Positions 1-6,129 of a DNA stretch of 6,129 nucleotides are shown piece by piece. Both the position numbers and the translations under genes were made by a program. Under the pieces are notes generated by a model. The model did no database searches and had not been told where the DNA came from. It worked only from the letters and a program-made list of their open reading frames with translations. The DNA lies in contig JANYAB010000302.1 of NCBI GenBank assembly GCA_025355225.1, forward strand, positions 1-6,129, written 5' to 3'. Position 1 is the stretch's first letter, and each line of letters starts with the position of its first letter. This DNA is from Bacteroidota bacterium. GTDB lineage: Bacteria > Bacteroidota > Bacteroidia > Sphingobacteriales > Sphingobacteriaceae.

Positions 1-1
1 G

Positions 2-100
2 GGATTTAAAAAAATATCAGAAAAAAATCTCCAAAAATATGCCGAAGCCTTTAATGTAAAGGTTGACGACCTTAAAACCATGAATGTGCATGAAGCTTGA
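2..100 (+). CDS. C-terminal fragment of an unidentified upstream gene
   Basis: An open frame enters from the left edge and runs 32 codons to a TGA at 98-100, ending in ...VDDLKTMNVHEA. The start and most of the protein lie outside the window. The visible part is lysine- and glutamate-rich and probably helical (ISEKNLQKYAEAFNVKVDDL). Its stop lies inside the start region of the BtrH-like gene, an 11-nt overlap if that gene starts at 90, so the two are probably co-transcribed and translationally coupled. In flexirubin clusters a dialkylresorcinol gene (DarA or DarB type) is a plausible neighbour. The short tail also loosely resembles the end of an XRE-type helix-turn-helix domain. Neither identity can be supported from 32 residues, so no function is assigned. 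Confidence 0.6.
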   Translation, partial: GFKKISEKNLQKYAEAFNVKVDDLKTMNVHEA

Positions 101-1103
101 TTTCGAACACCACCAGTCTGCACATTGTGAATCAGGGGTTACCAGCAGTTTATTACGCGAGAGTTCATCAAAAAAAATAACAGAACCACTGGCGTTTGGC
201 ATTGGAGCGGGTTTGTTTTTTGTTAATGTTCCTTTCATAAAAATAAACAATGGGCCCGCCATAGCCTTCCGTACTTTCCCCGGACTGATTTTTAAAAGGA
301 CCTGCAATGCATTGGGCATCCCGGTGATCCGGAAAAAATTCGGGTCAAAAGAAAAGGCAGAATCCTATTTAAAACAACAACTCGAAGAAGGCCACCCGGT
401 AGGATGCCAGGTTGGCGTTTATTATCTTTCCTATTTCCCAAGGGAATACCGTTTTCACTTTAACGCCCATAACTTAATTGTTTACGGTAAAGAGGATGAT
501 AATTACCTGATCAGCGATCCGGTAATGGAAAATACAACTACCCTAACCAGTTACGAACTCGAACGTGTTCGGTTTGCAAAAGGGGCATTGGCGCCACGCG
601 GTCAGGTTTATTATCCCAAAAGTCAGATTGCAATTACTGACGAACAAATAGCAAAAGCTATTAAAAAGGGCATAAAAACAAATGTGAACAATATGTTGAA
701 TATACCCGGATATTTTGCCGGGGTAAGAGGCATAAAATATACAGGCGAAAAAATTAAAAAGTGGCGTGACAAACTGGGATTGCAAAAGGCTGGGTTATAC
801 CTGGCCCAGCTGGTGCGGATGCAGGAAGAAATAGGTACCGGGGGCGGGGGATTTCGTTACATTTACGCTGCATTTTTGCAGGAAGCACATGCTTATTTAC
901 ATCAGGACGAATTATTGGAAATATCGAAGCTATTTACGCAGGCAGGCGACCTTTGGCGGACAGCCGCGGTACAGGCAGCCGGAATATATAAGGGCAGGAT
1001 AGGCAGCCAGGAAGATTTTAATTTGATGGGTGACTATTTGATCGAAATATCCGTATTGGAAAAAGAAGCATTTTTAGCTTTAAAAAATATAAAATGGCAT
1101 TAA
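90..1103 (+). CDS. BtrH N-terminal domain / DUF4872-type protein, putative acyltransferase
   Basis: This 337-residue cytosolic protein has no signal peptide or membrane segment. Residues 1 to about 140 match the BtrH N-terminal family: the opening FEHHQSAHCESG carries the expected Cys (residue 13), followed by FGIGAGLFF, and a later FHFNAHNLIVYG...ISDP supplies a candidate His (127) and Asp (143) for a Cys-His-Asp arrangement. The C-terminal half fits DUF4872, including the glycine-rich IGTGGGGFRYIYAAFLQEA near residues 248-266. BtrH of butirosin biosynthesis moves an acyl group from a carrier protein to an aminoglycoside amine. By analogy this protein may transfer a carrier-bound polyene acyl chain to an acceptor, which is inference. 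Start: ATG at 90 gives MKLDFEHHQ; an in-frame ATG at 84 would add two residues. Both overlap the upstream stop at 100. The 3' end overlaps the ATPase gene by 10 nt. Family assignment is firm; the substrate is unknown. Confidence 0.88.
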   Translation: MKLDFEHHQSAHCESGVTSSLLRESSSKKITEPLAFGIGAGLFFVNVPFIKINNGPAIAFRTFPGLIFKRTCNALGIPVIRKKFGSKEKAESYLKQQLEEGHPVGCQVGVYYLSYFPREYRFHFNAHNLIVYGKEDDNYLISDPVMENTTTLTSYELERVRFAKGALAPRGQVYYPKSQIAITDEQIAKAIKKGIKTNVNNMLNIPGYFAGVRGIKYTGEKIKKWRDKLGLQKAGLYLAQLVRMQEEIGTGGGGFRYIYAAFLQEAHAYLHQDELLEISKLFTQAGDLWRTAAVQAAGIYKGRIGSQEDFNLMGDYLIEISVLEKEAFLALKNIKWH

Positions 1104-1849
1104 CGGAACCTTTAGCAGTTGACATTGAGAACCTTGGCTTTCACTACCAGGGTGATGATGGCCTTACTTTTTCGGGGTTAAATTTGAAGATAGCAAAAGG
1201 AATGCGATTTGGATTATTTGGTCCAAACGGCGCTGGTAAAACTACCTTATTGAGCCTGATGACAGGCCTGCTTTCGGCCGAGGAAGGGAGCATACATCTT
1301 TTGGGCCATGATATAAAGAAACACAATAAGGCAGTTAATAAATTGTTTGGCTTTGTTCCGCAAGATTTTTCTTTTTACCAGGAACTGAGCCCCGTTGAGA
1401 ACCTCGAGTTTTTTGGAGCATGGTCGGGATTAAGCAGGCTACAGATCAGGAAAAGAACAAAGGAGTTATTACATATACTGGGATTGGAAGCTGTAAGGAA
1501 CAAACAGGTGGATAAATTTTCAGGTGGAATGAAACGGCGCGTTAACCTGGCTATAGGCGTAATACATAATCCGCCGATATTGATCCTTGACGAGCCAACA
1601 GTAGGTGTGGATGTGCAAACCAGGCATGCTATTATTAATTACCTGATGGAATTGAATAAAAACGGCACCACGCTGATCTATACATCACACCAGCTGAGTG
1701 AGGCCGAAGGGTTATGCGAGGACGTGGCGCTGATAGATGACGGGAAAATAATAGTGCAGGACAGTTTATCAGAATTACTTAAAGAACACCGGCAAGAAAG
1801 CCTGGAGGAATTATTTTTAAATTTAACAGGTAAAGCTTACAGGAACTGA
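1094..1849 (+). CDS. ABC transporter ATP-binding protein
   Basis: A complete 251-residue nucleotide-binding subunit of an ABC-2-type exporter, cytosolic and expected to dimerise on the membrane protein encoded next. All motifs are present in order: Walker A GPNGAGKTT (43-51), Q-loop Gln90 in FVPQD, signature FSGGMKRR (142-149), Walker B LILDEP with catalytic Glu167, D-loop GVD (171-173) and switch His199 in TSHQ. The order and the SGGMKRR form are typical of the drug, polysaccharide and CcmA-like ATPases that pair with ABC-2 permeases. The ATG at 1094 follows an A-rich leader (TTTAAAAAATATAAA) and lies inside the last codons of the BtrH-like gene; the TGA stop shares its A with the permease ATG (TGATG). 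The protein should be an active ATPase. The cargo is not visible in the sequence; export of the pigment or a precursor is inferred from context only. Confidence 0.95.
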   Translation: MALTEPLAVDIENLGFHYQGDDGLTFSGLNLKIAKGMRFGLFGPNGAGKTTLLSLMTGLLSAEEGSIHLLGHDIKKHNKAVNKLFGFVPQDFSFYQELSPVENLEFFGAWSGLSRLQIRKRTKELLHILGLEAVRNKQVDKFSGGMKRRVNLAIGVIHNPPILILDEPTVGVDVQTRHAIINYLMELNKNGTTLIYTSHQLSEAEGLCEDVALIDDGKIIVQDSLSELLKEHRQESLEELFLNLTGKAYRN

Positions 1850-3129
1850 TGTTTAAACTTTGGGCCACAATAGTAAAAGATTTTAGGGTGCTGGTACGTG
1901 ACGGGGTAGGACTTGCCCTTATGTTTCTTATGCCTATCGTATTGGTGTTTGTGGTAACTGATATCCAAAACAGCACCTTTAAGATGATCAACAAAAACAA
2001 ACTGCCCATTTTGGTCTGCAACCGGGATACCGGCGAATCGGGCATCCAGTTGCTTGAGACCATCAATAAGATCGGGATGTTTAAAGTGTCAAATCTCCCA
2101 AAAAACCAAAACGAAAAAACTATTGCCGATGCTATGAAAGAACGTGATGCCCTGCTGAGTATCATCATCCCGGCTAATTTCACGTTAAAAGTTAAGGCCA
2201 AATCAAAAAGCGTGGCAGGCAAGGCTTTAACCAGTTTTGGATTGCAGGCCGATTCGGTTCAGAAGAATGTTGGTAATGTTGATCCGCTGACCCTGTACTA
2301 TAATCCTGTTTTGCAGGAATCCTTACGGCTGTCAGTTAAAGGCGGATTACAAAGTGCATTGCAGTTGGTTGAAAGCAGGGAAACATTGCGCAGCCTGTAT
2401 TTTTCAATAAACGAAAAGCAGTTACCCGCAAGCCTGGAGGACGAGATGCTGAATAATAAAGCAACTATTAACGAAATCCCTGTCTCAAAGAACGGCTCCC
2501 TTAGCGCGCCTAATGCTGCCCAGCACAATGTGCCGGCCTGGACCATCTTTGCTATGTTTTTTGTGATCATGTCGTTAGGCGGAAGTGTGATAAGAGAAAA
2601 GGTTAGCGGCAGTTTTATTCGCTTAAAAACCTTGCCAACCAATTACCTGGTCGGCCTGTTGTCGAAACAAATCACTTATGTGATAGTTACTATAATACAA
2701 GCCGTAGTGATATTTTCGTTGGGCATTTGGGTTTTCCCTTTAATAGGTTTGCCGGGGTTAAACTTACCGTCGGATGTTGCGGGCTTATTTGTAGTAACCC
2801 TTGTTTGCGGCTGGTGCGCGGTAAGTTATGCCATTTTGGTTGGGGTTTTTGCAGAGACACACCAGCAAAGTAACGGCTTTGGCGCCATATCCATCGTTAT
2901 CCTCGCCGCTGTTGGCGGTCTAATGGTTCCCACCTTTACCATGGATACCTCGATGAAAACATTTGCCAATTTTTCGCCTATGCACTGGTGCCTGCAGGCT
3001 TACTATGGCTTATTCCTTGAAGGCGGCAGATTACGCGACGTGCTTGGCAATCTTATACCTTTGATCATTATCACTTTAGTATTTCAGTTGATCACCTTTT
3101 TAGGGCTGAAAAGAAAAAATTTAATATAA
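1849..3129 (+). CDS. ABC-2 type transporter permease
   Basis: A 426-residue inner-membrane protein with the YhhJ/YbhR-like ABC-2 layout. It has one N-terminal helix (about residues 21-38, LALMFLMPIVLVFVV), a large polar, probably extracytoplasmic domain (about 40-228), then five helices near 230-249, 273-297, 309-334, 345-364 and 400-420. Short stretches usual for the family are visible: an RDGVGLALMFLMPIVL start, DPLTLYYNP in the outer domain and GGLMVPTF before the last loop. The protein ends in a basic KRKNLI tail. It would dimerise and work with the ATPase encoded immediately upstream, whose stop codon overlaps its start by one base. The acyl carrier protein gene begins 7 nt after its stop. 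Flexirubins reside in the outer envelope, so moving the pigment or a lipid-like intermediate across the inner membrane is the most likely task, but this is inference. A general drug or lipid exporter cannot be excluded. Confidence 0.92.
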   Translation: MFKLWATIVKDFRVLVRDGVGLALMFLMPIVLVFVVTDIQNSTFKMINKNKLPILVCNRDTGESGIQLLETINKIGMFKVSNLPKNQNEKTIADAMKERDALLSIIIPANFTLKVKAKSKSVAGKALTSFGLQADSVQKNVGNVDPLTLYYNPVLQESLRLSVKGGLQSALQLVESRETLRSLYFSINEKQLPASLEDEMLNNKATINEIPVSKNGSLSAPNAAQHNVPAWTIFAMFFVIMSLGGSVIREKVSGSFIRLKTLPTNYLVGLLSKQITYVIVTIIQAVVIFSLGIWVFPLIGLPGLNLPSDVAGLFVVTLVCGWCAVSYAILVGVFAETHQQSNGFGAISIVILAAVGGLMVPTFTMDTSMKTFANFSPMHWCLQAYYGLFLEGGRLRDVLGNLIPLIIITLVFQLITFLGLKRKNLI

Positions 3130-3136
3130 TTACCTG

Positions 3137-3406
3137 ATGGAGAATACAGAATTAAAAGAAAAACTAAAAAGCCAGATCATATTATTCCTGAATTTAACCG
3201 ATCTGACTCCTGCGGATATCAAAGATGATGAACCCTTATTCGGCGACGGCCTTGGTCTGGATTCCATTGATTCGCTTGAACTGATCGTTTTACTGAAAAG
3301 GGAATACGGAATAACCATACAAGACCCAAAAGAAGGCCGTAAAGTGCTGGTGGATGTGAATACTATGGCGGAGTATATTGAGAAGCATGGGAAGAAATTA
3401 TCCTGA
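3137..3406 (+). CDS. Acyl carrier protein (phosphopantetheine-binding)
   Basis: An 89-residue acyl carrier protein of typical length. The prosthetic-group site is clear: GLGLDSIDSLEL places the phosphopantetheine-accepting serine at residue 43 within the D-S-I motif at the start of helix II. The preceding DDEPLFGDGLG and the following LLKREYGITI are standard for the fold, and the C-terminal VNTMAEYI is helix IV. In aryl polyene and flexirubin clusters such discrete carriers hold the growing chain for the ketosynthase pair and the dehydratase encoded on the opposite strand here. Aryl polyene systems generally have two carriers, and which of the two this is cannot be decided from the sequence alone. 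It is the last gene of the plus-strand operon. Its final three codons overlap the end of the convergent dehydratase gene, leaving no room for a terminator between them. Confidence 0.93.
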   Translation: MENTELKEKLKSQIILFLNLTDLTPADIKDDEPLFGDGLGLDSIDSLELIVLLKREYGITIQDPKEGRKVLVDVNTMAEYIEKHGKKLS

Positions 3407-3775
3407 GACAAAAACACCCTGAAATTTAAGGCAAACTGCCCCGGCATTAATTAATCGGGCACTAACATTAGTGGTGGTTTCATCAATTGTTTTGTAGGAT
3501 ATATCCAATTGTATATTGTCCGCTGTTGCCGGTTCAATCATGCTGATAAATTTCAGGTGATTAGCTTTTTTTAGCATTAACGTGCTTTCTAATGTGCTTT
3601 GTACAACTTCTTTTACTATTTGCAGCATACATGCTCCGGGTACTATCGGGCGATCCGGAAAGTGACCTGCAAGTATTTCACTGTTTTTGTTAATGGCTAA
3701 TGTGGCCCTTACAGAGCCTTCAGTATGCTCTGTTTTAATTATGGTGAACACAGGGTCATTTGTTGCTGGCATCAT
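3398..3775 (-). CDS. 3-hydroxyacyl-ACP dehydratase, FabZ/ApeI-like hotdog protein
   Basis: A single-hotdog-fold protein of about 125 residues, the size of stand-alone FabZ or ApeI-type dehydratases. The hallmark GHFPDRPIVPGACMLQ carries the catalytic His at the start of HFP and the conserved PG turn. It would remove water from 3-hydroxyacyl-ACP to form each double bond of the polyene. FabZ and FabA have Glu or Asp 14 residues after this His; here the residue is Gln, which is unusual for canonical enzymes but may be normal in this Bacteroidota branch. Start choice: the longest frame begins with TTG at 3781 (then Trp, Met, Met); ATG at 3775 is preferred and ATG at 3772 is possible. The gene lies just after the degenerate ketosynthase gene (stop at 3784-3786) in the same minus-strand operon. 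Its 3' end overlaps the acyl carrier protein gene by 9 bp. Confidence 0.87.
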   Translation of the reverse strand: MMPATNDPVFTIIKTEHTEGSVRATLAINKNSEILAGHFPDRPIVPGACMLQIVKEVVQSTLESTLMLKKANHLKFISMIEPATADNIQLDISYKTIDETTTNVSARLINAGAVCLKFQGVFVSG

Positions 3776-3783
3776 CCACAAAT

Positions 3784-4848
3784 TTAAATAGCCGAAACCA
3801 ACATTAATGAATGATATATTTTTTGGTAATGATTATAGGTCAATATTCTTTTGGGCGCTGCACTTTTTAGGTTCTTTACAGGAACTGCATTGGGGATTTT
3901 ACCATTTTTAATAATATTGGATGCGAGCCACAAGGCGAATGACGATGAGGTTGGGTACTCGCCGCAGAGATGTTTGTAATTTGCAGTTGCACTATTTTTA
4001 AAAAGGGAATGATCCAATTGATCATAAATTTCATCATGACTCATATCGCCGCTTTTGCCGGTTATTACGAGGTCTATATCCTCTATTTTCAAGGAGTTCT
4101 CAGCCAAAAATGATACTACCCTTGTTTCGATATCTTCAAGGTTTGCAGGTTTGTAAATGGTCTTAATTGCTGTAAGTTCAGCAAGATTATTTTCGGAAGG
4201 TTTGTCGGTCAGCAAAAAAAATGCGGCTCCTTCGCCACCTATTGATCCTTTTGATTGGATTGAATACAAATCCAGATTTGAAATGGGCCAGCGTTTATAC
4301 AGTCCCAGGCGGCTTAAAACGGCAAAACTGGCATCGGTCATTTCATCAACACCGCCAACCAAAATATTATCCGCTTCATTTTCCTTTAACAGCATTATCG
4401 CATCCAGCAAAGCACTTTCGAAAGAAATGCCCTTGTGCACAAAAGTATTATTGTATTGGTGGCATTGGAGCATTAAAGCAATTTGAGCCGCAACAGTATT
4501 ATGGGTTGATTGTATGAAGGCGGTTGGCGGCAACAATTCTTCATCCTGTTCAATTATGCGGGTTAAAAAAGTAGCGGTATCTTCCAGGCAGCCATAAGCT
4601 GTTCCGGTTATAATCGCGCCCGGCATTTCGATATTTCCCTTATTCAAACATTCCTGCGCAGACACCACACCCATCTTAATAATATGGCTCATGCGCCTGA
4701 TCAGTTTTGGGTCGATAAATTGCTTGTAATCAGGCTCAATTGCTCGTAAACGGGTGCCGTTATATTCAACTGTTTCAGTTAAAAAGTCATCCATCCCGAA
4801 AGTATTTTGCGGCGATATGCAGGCGGATGAACGGATATATATATTCAT
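3784..4848 (-). CDS. Ketosynthase-fold protein lacking catalytic residues (chain-length-factor type)
   Basis: A 354-residue protein with the thiolase/ketosynthase fold, recognisable by ILVGGVDEMTDASF (162-175), the GGEGAAFFLL segment (204-213) and the overall order of motifs. It is shorter than a FabF enzyme (about 400-415) and lost the active site: where its neighbour has TACSS, this protein reads HKGISFES, putting Gly at about residue 140 in place of Cys; the first histidine motif (NLHGTGT) has become VITGKSG, and the second (YTGHTLG) has become roughly CGEYPTS. This resembles ApeC, the inactive partner that pairs with the active ketosynthase ApeO in aryl polyene synthesis, and chain length factors of type II polyketide systems. 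It probably forms a heterodimer with the ketosynthase encoded one base upstream (stop TGA, one T, then ATG). It should not condense acyl chains by itself. The reading frame is intact, so it is not a decayed pseudogene. Confidence 0.88.
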   Translation of the reverse strand: MNIYIRSSACISPQNTFGMDDFLTETVEYNGTRLRAIEPDYKQFIDPKLIRRMSHIIKMGVVSAQECLNKGNIEMPGAIITGTAYGCLEDTATFLTRIIEQDEELLPPTAFIQSTHNTVAAQIALMLQCHQYNNTFVHKGISFESALLDAIMLLKENEADNILVGGVDEMTDASFAVLSRLGLYKRWPISNLDLYSIQSKGSIGGEGAAFFLLTDKPSENNLAELTAIKTIYKPANLEDIETRVVSFLAENSLKIEDIDLVITGKSGDMSHDEIYDQLDHSLFKNSATANYKHLCGEYPTSSSFALWLASNIIKNGKIPNAVPVKNLKSAAPKRILTYNHYQKIYHSLMLVSAI

Positions 4849-4849
4849 A

Positions 4850-6049
4850 TCAGATCCCCGAAAATATTAATGATGTGCAATTGCCCCCAAATCCAAAAGA
4901 ATTTGACATGACATGATTAATGTTTCGGCCGCTTAAAAATCTTTTTTCAGGTAAAAGAGATAACTCTTGCATAGGGGTTTCAAACCTCAGATTGGGATAA
5001 ATAATGCCATGCTTAATTGCTAAAACTGAGAATACGGCTTCAATCCCCCCGCTTGCACCTAACGTATGCCCCGTATATGATTTTGTGGAGCTCATTGGCG
5101 GATAATTTGGATCAAATATTCTCTTAATTGCGGTTCCTTCCGCGCTGTCGTTATTCGACGTACCGGTACCATGCAAATTGATATAATCAATATCAGATGG
5201 GGCTAAACCGCTTTTTTTCAACGCACCTTTCATGGCGAGGTAAGAACCGGTGCCATCCGGCGACGACGCAGTTTGATGATAAGCGTCGTTACTGTTATTA
5301 TAACCGCTTAATGTGCAGTATAAGACGCTGCCCAATGATTTTGCTACTTTTTCTGAAACAAGTACCAGGTATCCGGCACCTTCGCCTAAATTTAAACCCT
5401 CCCTGTTCTCATCAAAAGGCTTACAAAATTCTTTGTCCAGTATCATCAGGGTATTAAATCCGTTCAGAGTGAATTTGGTTAAGGCATCTGTTCCACCTGC
5501 GATAACCACATCAAGCAAGTTATTTTTTATCAGCCGCGCCGCATAAAAAATCGCATTGGCAGATGACGAGCAGGCTGTGCTTATGGTGGTCAAATAGTCT
5601 TTAATACCCAGTTGATCCGCCACAATCTCGGTCATGCTGCCACACTCATGATCATATATGCTTCTTAATTTGCCCTTTGTGTTGTCTCCAAGAAACTCAG
5701 CAAAAAAGTCTTCGCTTCTATCCATCCCACCTACAGAATTTGCCGAAACAAAGCCCATACGCAGAGAAGCCAAATCAGGGATTGCGGCATCAGCCAATGC
5801 TTCCTTGGCAGCGATCAGGCTTAATAAGGCCGTCCTGCTTGAATCAGCGGGTAAACCAGCTATCGCAGCCAGTTCTGAATTATTTAATTTTACTTCTGCC
5901 ACCGGCAGTTTTTTACGGTGTATGGTATCAAGATGGGTAATATCGCCCATACCAGCCTCTTCGCGTTCAAATGCCGCAAGGTGTTCGGCCACATTGTTAC
6001 CAATCGCCGAAATAACGCCTGCGCCTGCTATATACACGGATGAACTCAT
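4850..6049 (-). CDS. Beta-ketoacyl-ACP synthase, FabF-like (ApeO type)
   Basis: A 399-residue condensing enzyme, close to full FabF length. The complete catalytic set is visible: nucleophile Cys160 in STACSSSANA, His293 in NLHGTGTSNNDSAE and His328 in KSYTGHTLGASGG, with Lys323 just before it. The N-terminal VYIAGAGVISAIG and C-terminal SNSFGFGGNCTSLIF are standard for the family. It would catalyse decarboxylative condensation of malonyl-ACP with the growing aryl polyenoyl chain, and is predicted to act as a heterodimer with the inactive ketosynthase encoded one nucleotide downstream. Primary fatty acid elongation cannot be excluded from sequence alone, but the inactive partner, dehydratase and carrier protein favour the polyene role. 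The ATG at 6049 follows GGTAAAAAAAT, an A-rich leader usual in Bacteroidota, with no Shine-Dalgarno site. A 20-bp palindrome lies 17 nt before the start. Confidence 0.93.
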   Translation of the reverse strand: MSSSVYIAGAGVISAIGNNVAEHLAAFEREEAGMGDITHLDTIHRKKLPVAEVKLNNSELAAIAGLPADSSRTALLSLIAAKEALADAAIPDLASLRMGFVSANSVGGMDRSEDFFAEFLGDNTKGKLRSIYDHECGSMTEIVADQLGIKDYLTTISTACSSSANAIFYAARLIKNNLLDVVIAGGTDALTKFTLNGFNTLMILDKEFCKPFDENREGLNLGEGAGYLVLVSEKVAKSLGSVLYCTLSGYNNSNDAYHQTASSPDGTGSYLAMKGALKKSGLAPSDIDYINLHGTGTSNNDSAEGTAIKRIFDPNYPPMSSTKSYTGHTLGASGGIEAVFSVLAIKHGIIYPNLRFETPMQELSLLPEKRFLSGRNINHVMSNSFGFGGNCTSLIFSGI

Positions 6050-6066
6050 ATTTTTTTACCATTTGC

Positions 6067-6086
6067 AGACGCGATGCATCGCGTCT
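6067..6086. repeat. 20-bp perfect palindrome, probable REP-like intergenic repeat
   Basis: AGACGCGATGCATCGCGTCT is its own reverse complement over 20 bp and could fold as an 8-bp stem with a TGCA loop. On the right the element continues as CTAC, giving ...GCGTCTCTAC. This agrees with a widespread family of short repeats with GTAGAGACGCG-type ends that I recall from Bacteroidota and cyanobacterial genomes (recollection, not a search). The left outer flank (TTGC) no longer mirrors the right, so this copy has one degenerate end. It sits between a possible upstream gene end and the ketosynthase start. No run of T follows the hairpin on either strand, so it does not look like an intrinsic terminator. 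Its role, if any, may be mRNA stabilisation or tuning of expression between operon genes. Confidence 0.75.
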
Positions 6087-6128
6087 CTACGATTTGTCTT
6101 TAAAAATGCTATCTATATTTTCAGATGA
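6087..6128 (-). CDS. Possible C-terminal tail of the next minus-strand gene
   Basis: Only the last 13 codons are inside the window: a frame entering from the right edge reads SSENIDSIFKDKS and stops with TAG at 6089-6087. The other two minus-strand frames stop within a few codons of the edge, and the composition of this one looks like an ordinary protein end. If real, the gene ends 37 nt before the ketosynthase start and belongs to the same minus-strand operon. The stop codon falls at the outer edge of the palindromic element next to it. The piece is too short to name a product, and it may be non-coding. Confidence 0.35.
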   Translation of the reverse strand, partial: SSENIDSIFKDKS

Positions 6129-6129
6129 A

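Noticed and set aside
840..850. Two five-G tracts (GGGGGCGGGGG) as a possible phase-variation site
   Set aside because: The tracts are short and interrupted, and they encode the glycine-rich GTGGGGFR motif expected in the DUF4872-type region, so protein conservation explains them.
1779..2222. 147-codon minus-strand open frame opposite the ATPase/permease junction
   Set aside because: It lies wholly antisense to two well-supported transporter genes and its translation shows no recognisable domain.
1798..2441. 12-base repeat AAGCCTGGAGGA at 1798-1809 and again at 2430-2441
   Set aside because: Both copies lie in coding sequence for a similar Ser-Leu-Glu stretch; there is no longer repeat or flanking structure, so coincidence is likely.
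3437..3461. Imperfect inverted repeat TGCCC...GGGCA around ATTAATTAAT, just past the carrier protein stop, as a terminator
   Set aside because: The stem is only about 5 bp with a large loop, no T-run follows on either strand, and it lies inside the dehydratase coding region.
5658..6128. Plus-strand open frame of about 156 codons opposite the start of the ketosynthase gene
   Set aside because: It runs antisense through conserved ketosynthase sequence and across the palindrome; its alanine- and serine-rich translation is typical of a shadow frame.
6050..6129. Promoter of Bacteroidota type (TTTG ... TAnnTTTG) before the ketosynthase gene
   Set aside because: No convincing pair of -33 and -7 elements at the right spacing is seen on the minus strand, and a possible upstream coding tail suggests the operon promoter lies outside the window.

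Overview
The window looks like chromosomal DNA of a Bacteroidota bacterium, most likely a Sphingobacteriales relative of Mucilaginibacter or Pedobacter. This rests on moderate GC, A-rich leaders instead of Shine-Dalgarno sites before several starts (for example TAAAAAAAT before the ketosynthase gene), and the gene content itself. It appears to be the interior of a flexirubin-type (aryl polyene plus dialkylresorcinol) pigment cluster. The assignment comes from recognising gene families and their order; no database search was possible.

Left half, plus strand (2-3406): the tail of an unidentified gene, then a BtrH-like putative acyltransferase (N-terminal BtrH domain plus a DUF4872-type C-terminal region), an ABC transporter ATPase, its six-helix ABC-2 permease and a small acyl carrier protein. 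Adjacent genes overlap or lie 7 nt apart, so this is one tightly coupled operon. Right half, minus strand (reading from 6129 to 3398): a possible C-terminal tail of another gene, a 20-bp perfect palindrome, an active FabF-like ketosynthase, a ketosynthase-fold protein without its catalytic residues (chain-length-factor type), and a hotdog-fold 3-hydroxyacyl-ACP dehydratase. The two operons meet tail to tail at 3398-3406, where the last codons of the carrier protein and dehydratase genes overlap by 9 bp.

Working model (inference from aryl polyene biochemistry): the ketosynthase and its inactive partner form a heterodimer that elongates a carrier-protein-bound aryl starter. The dehydratase, with a ketoreductase encoded elsewhere, makes the conjugated double bonds. 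The BtrH-like protein may move the finished polyene acyl chain from a carrier protein to an acceptor, possibly the dialkylresorcinol hydroxyl. The ABC transporter may move the product toward the envelope.

The points most worth a second look are the possible ester-forming role of the BtrH-like protein, the fully degenerate ketosynthase, a glutamine at the usual acidic catalytic position of the dehydratase, and the palindrome that appears to supply the upstream gene's stop codon. The pathway type is known; I do not see a wholly new system. There is no gene-free stretch over 300 bases, and no RNA gene, CRISPR array, insertion sequence or convincing terminator or promoter was seen.
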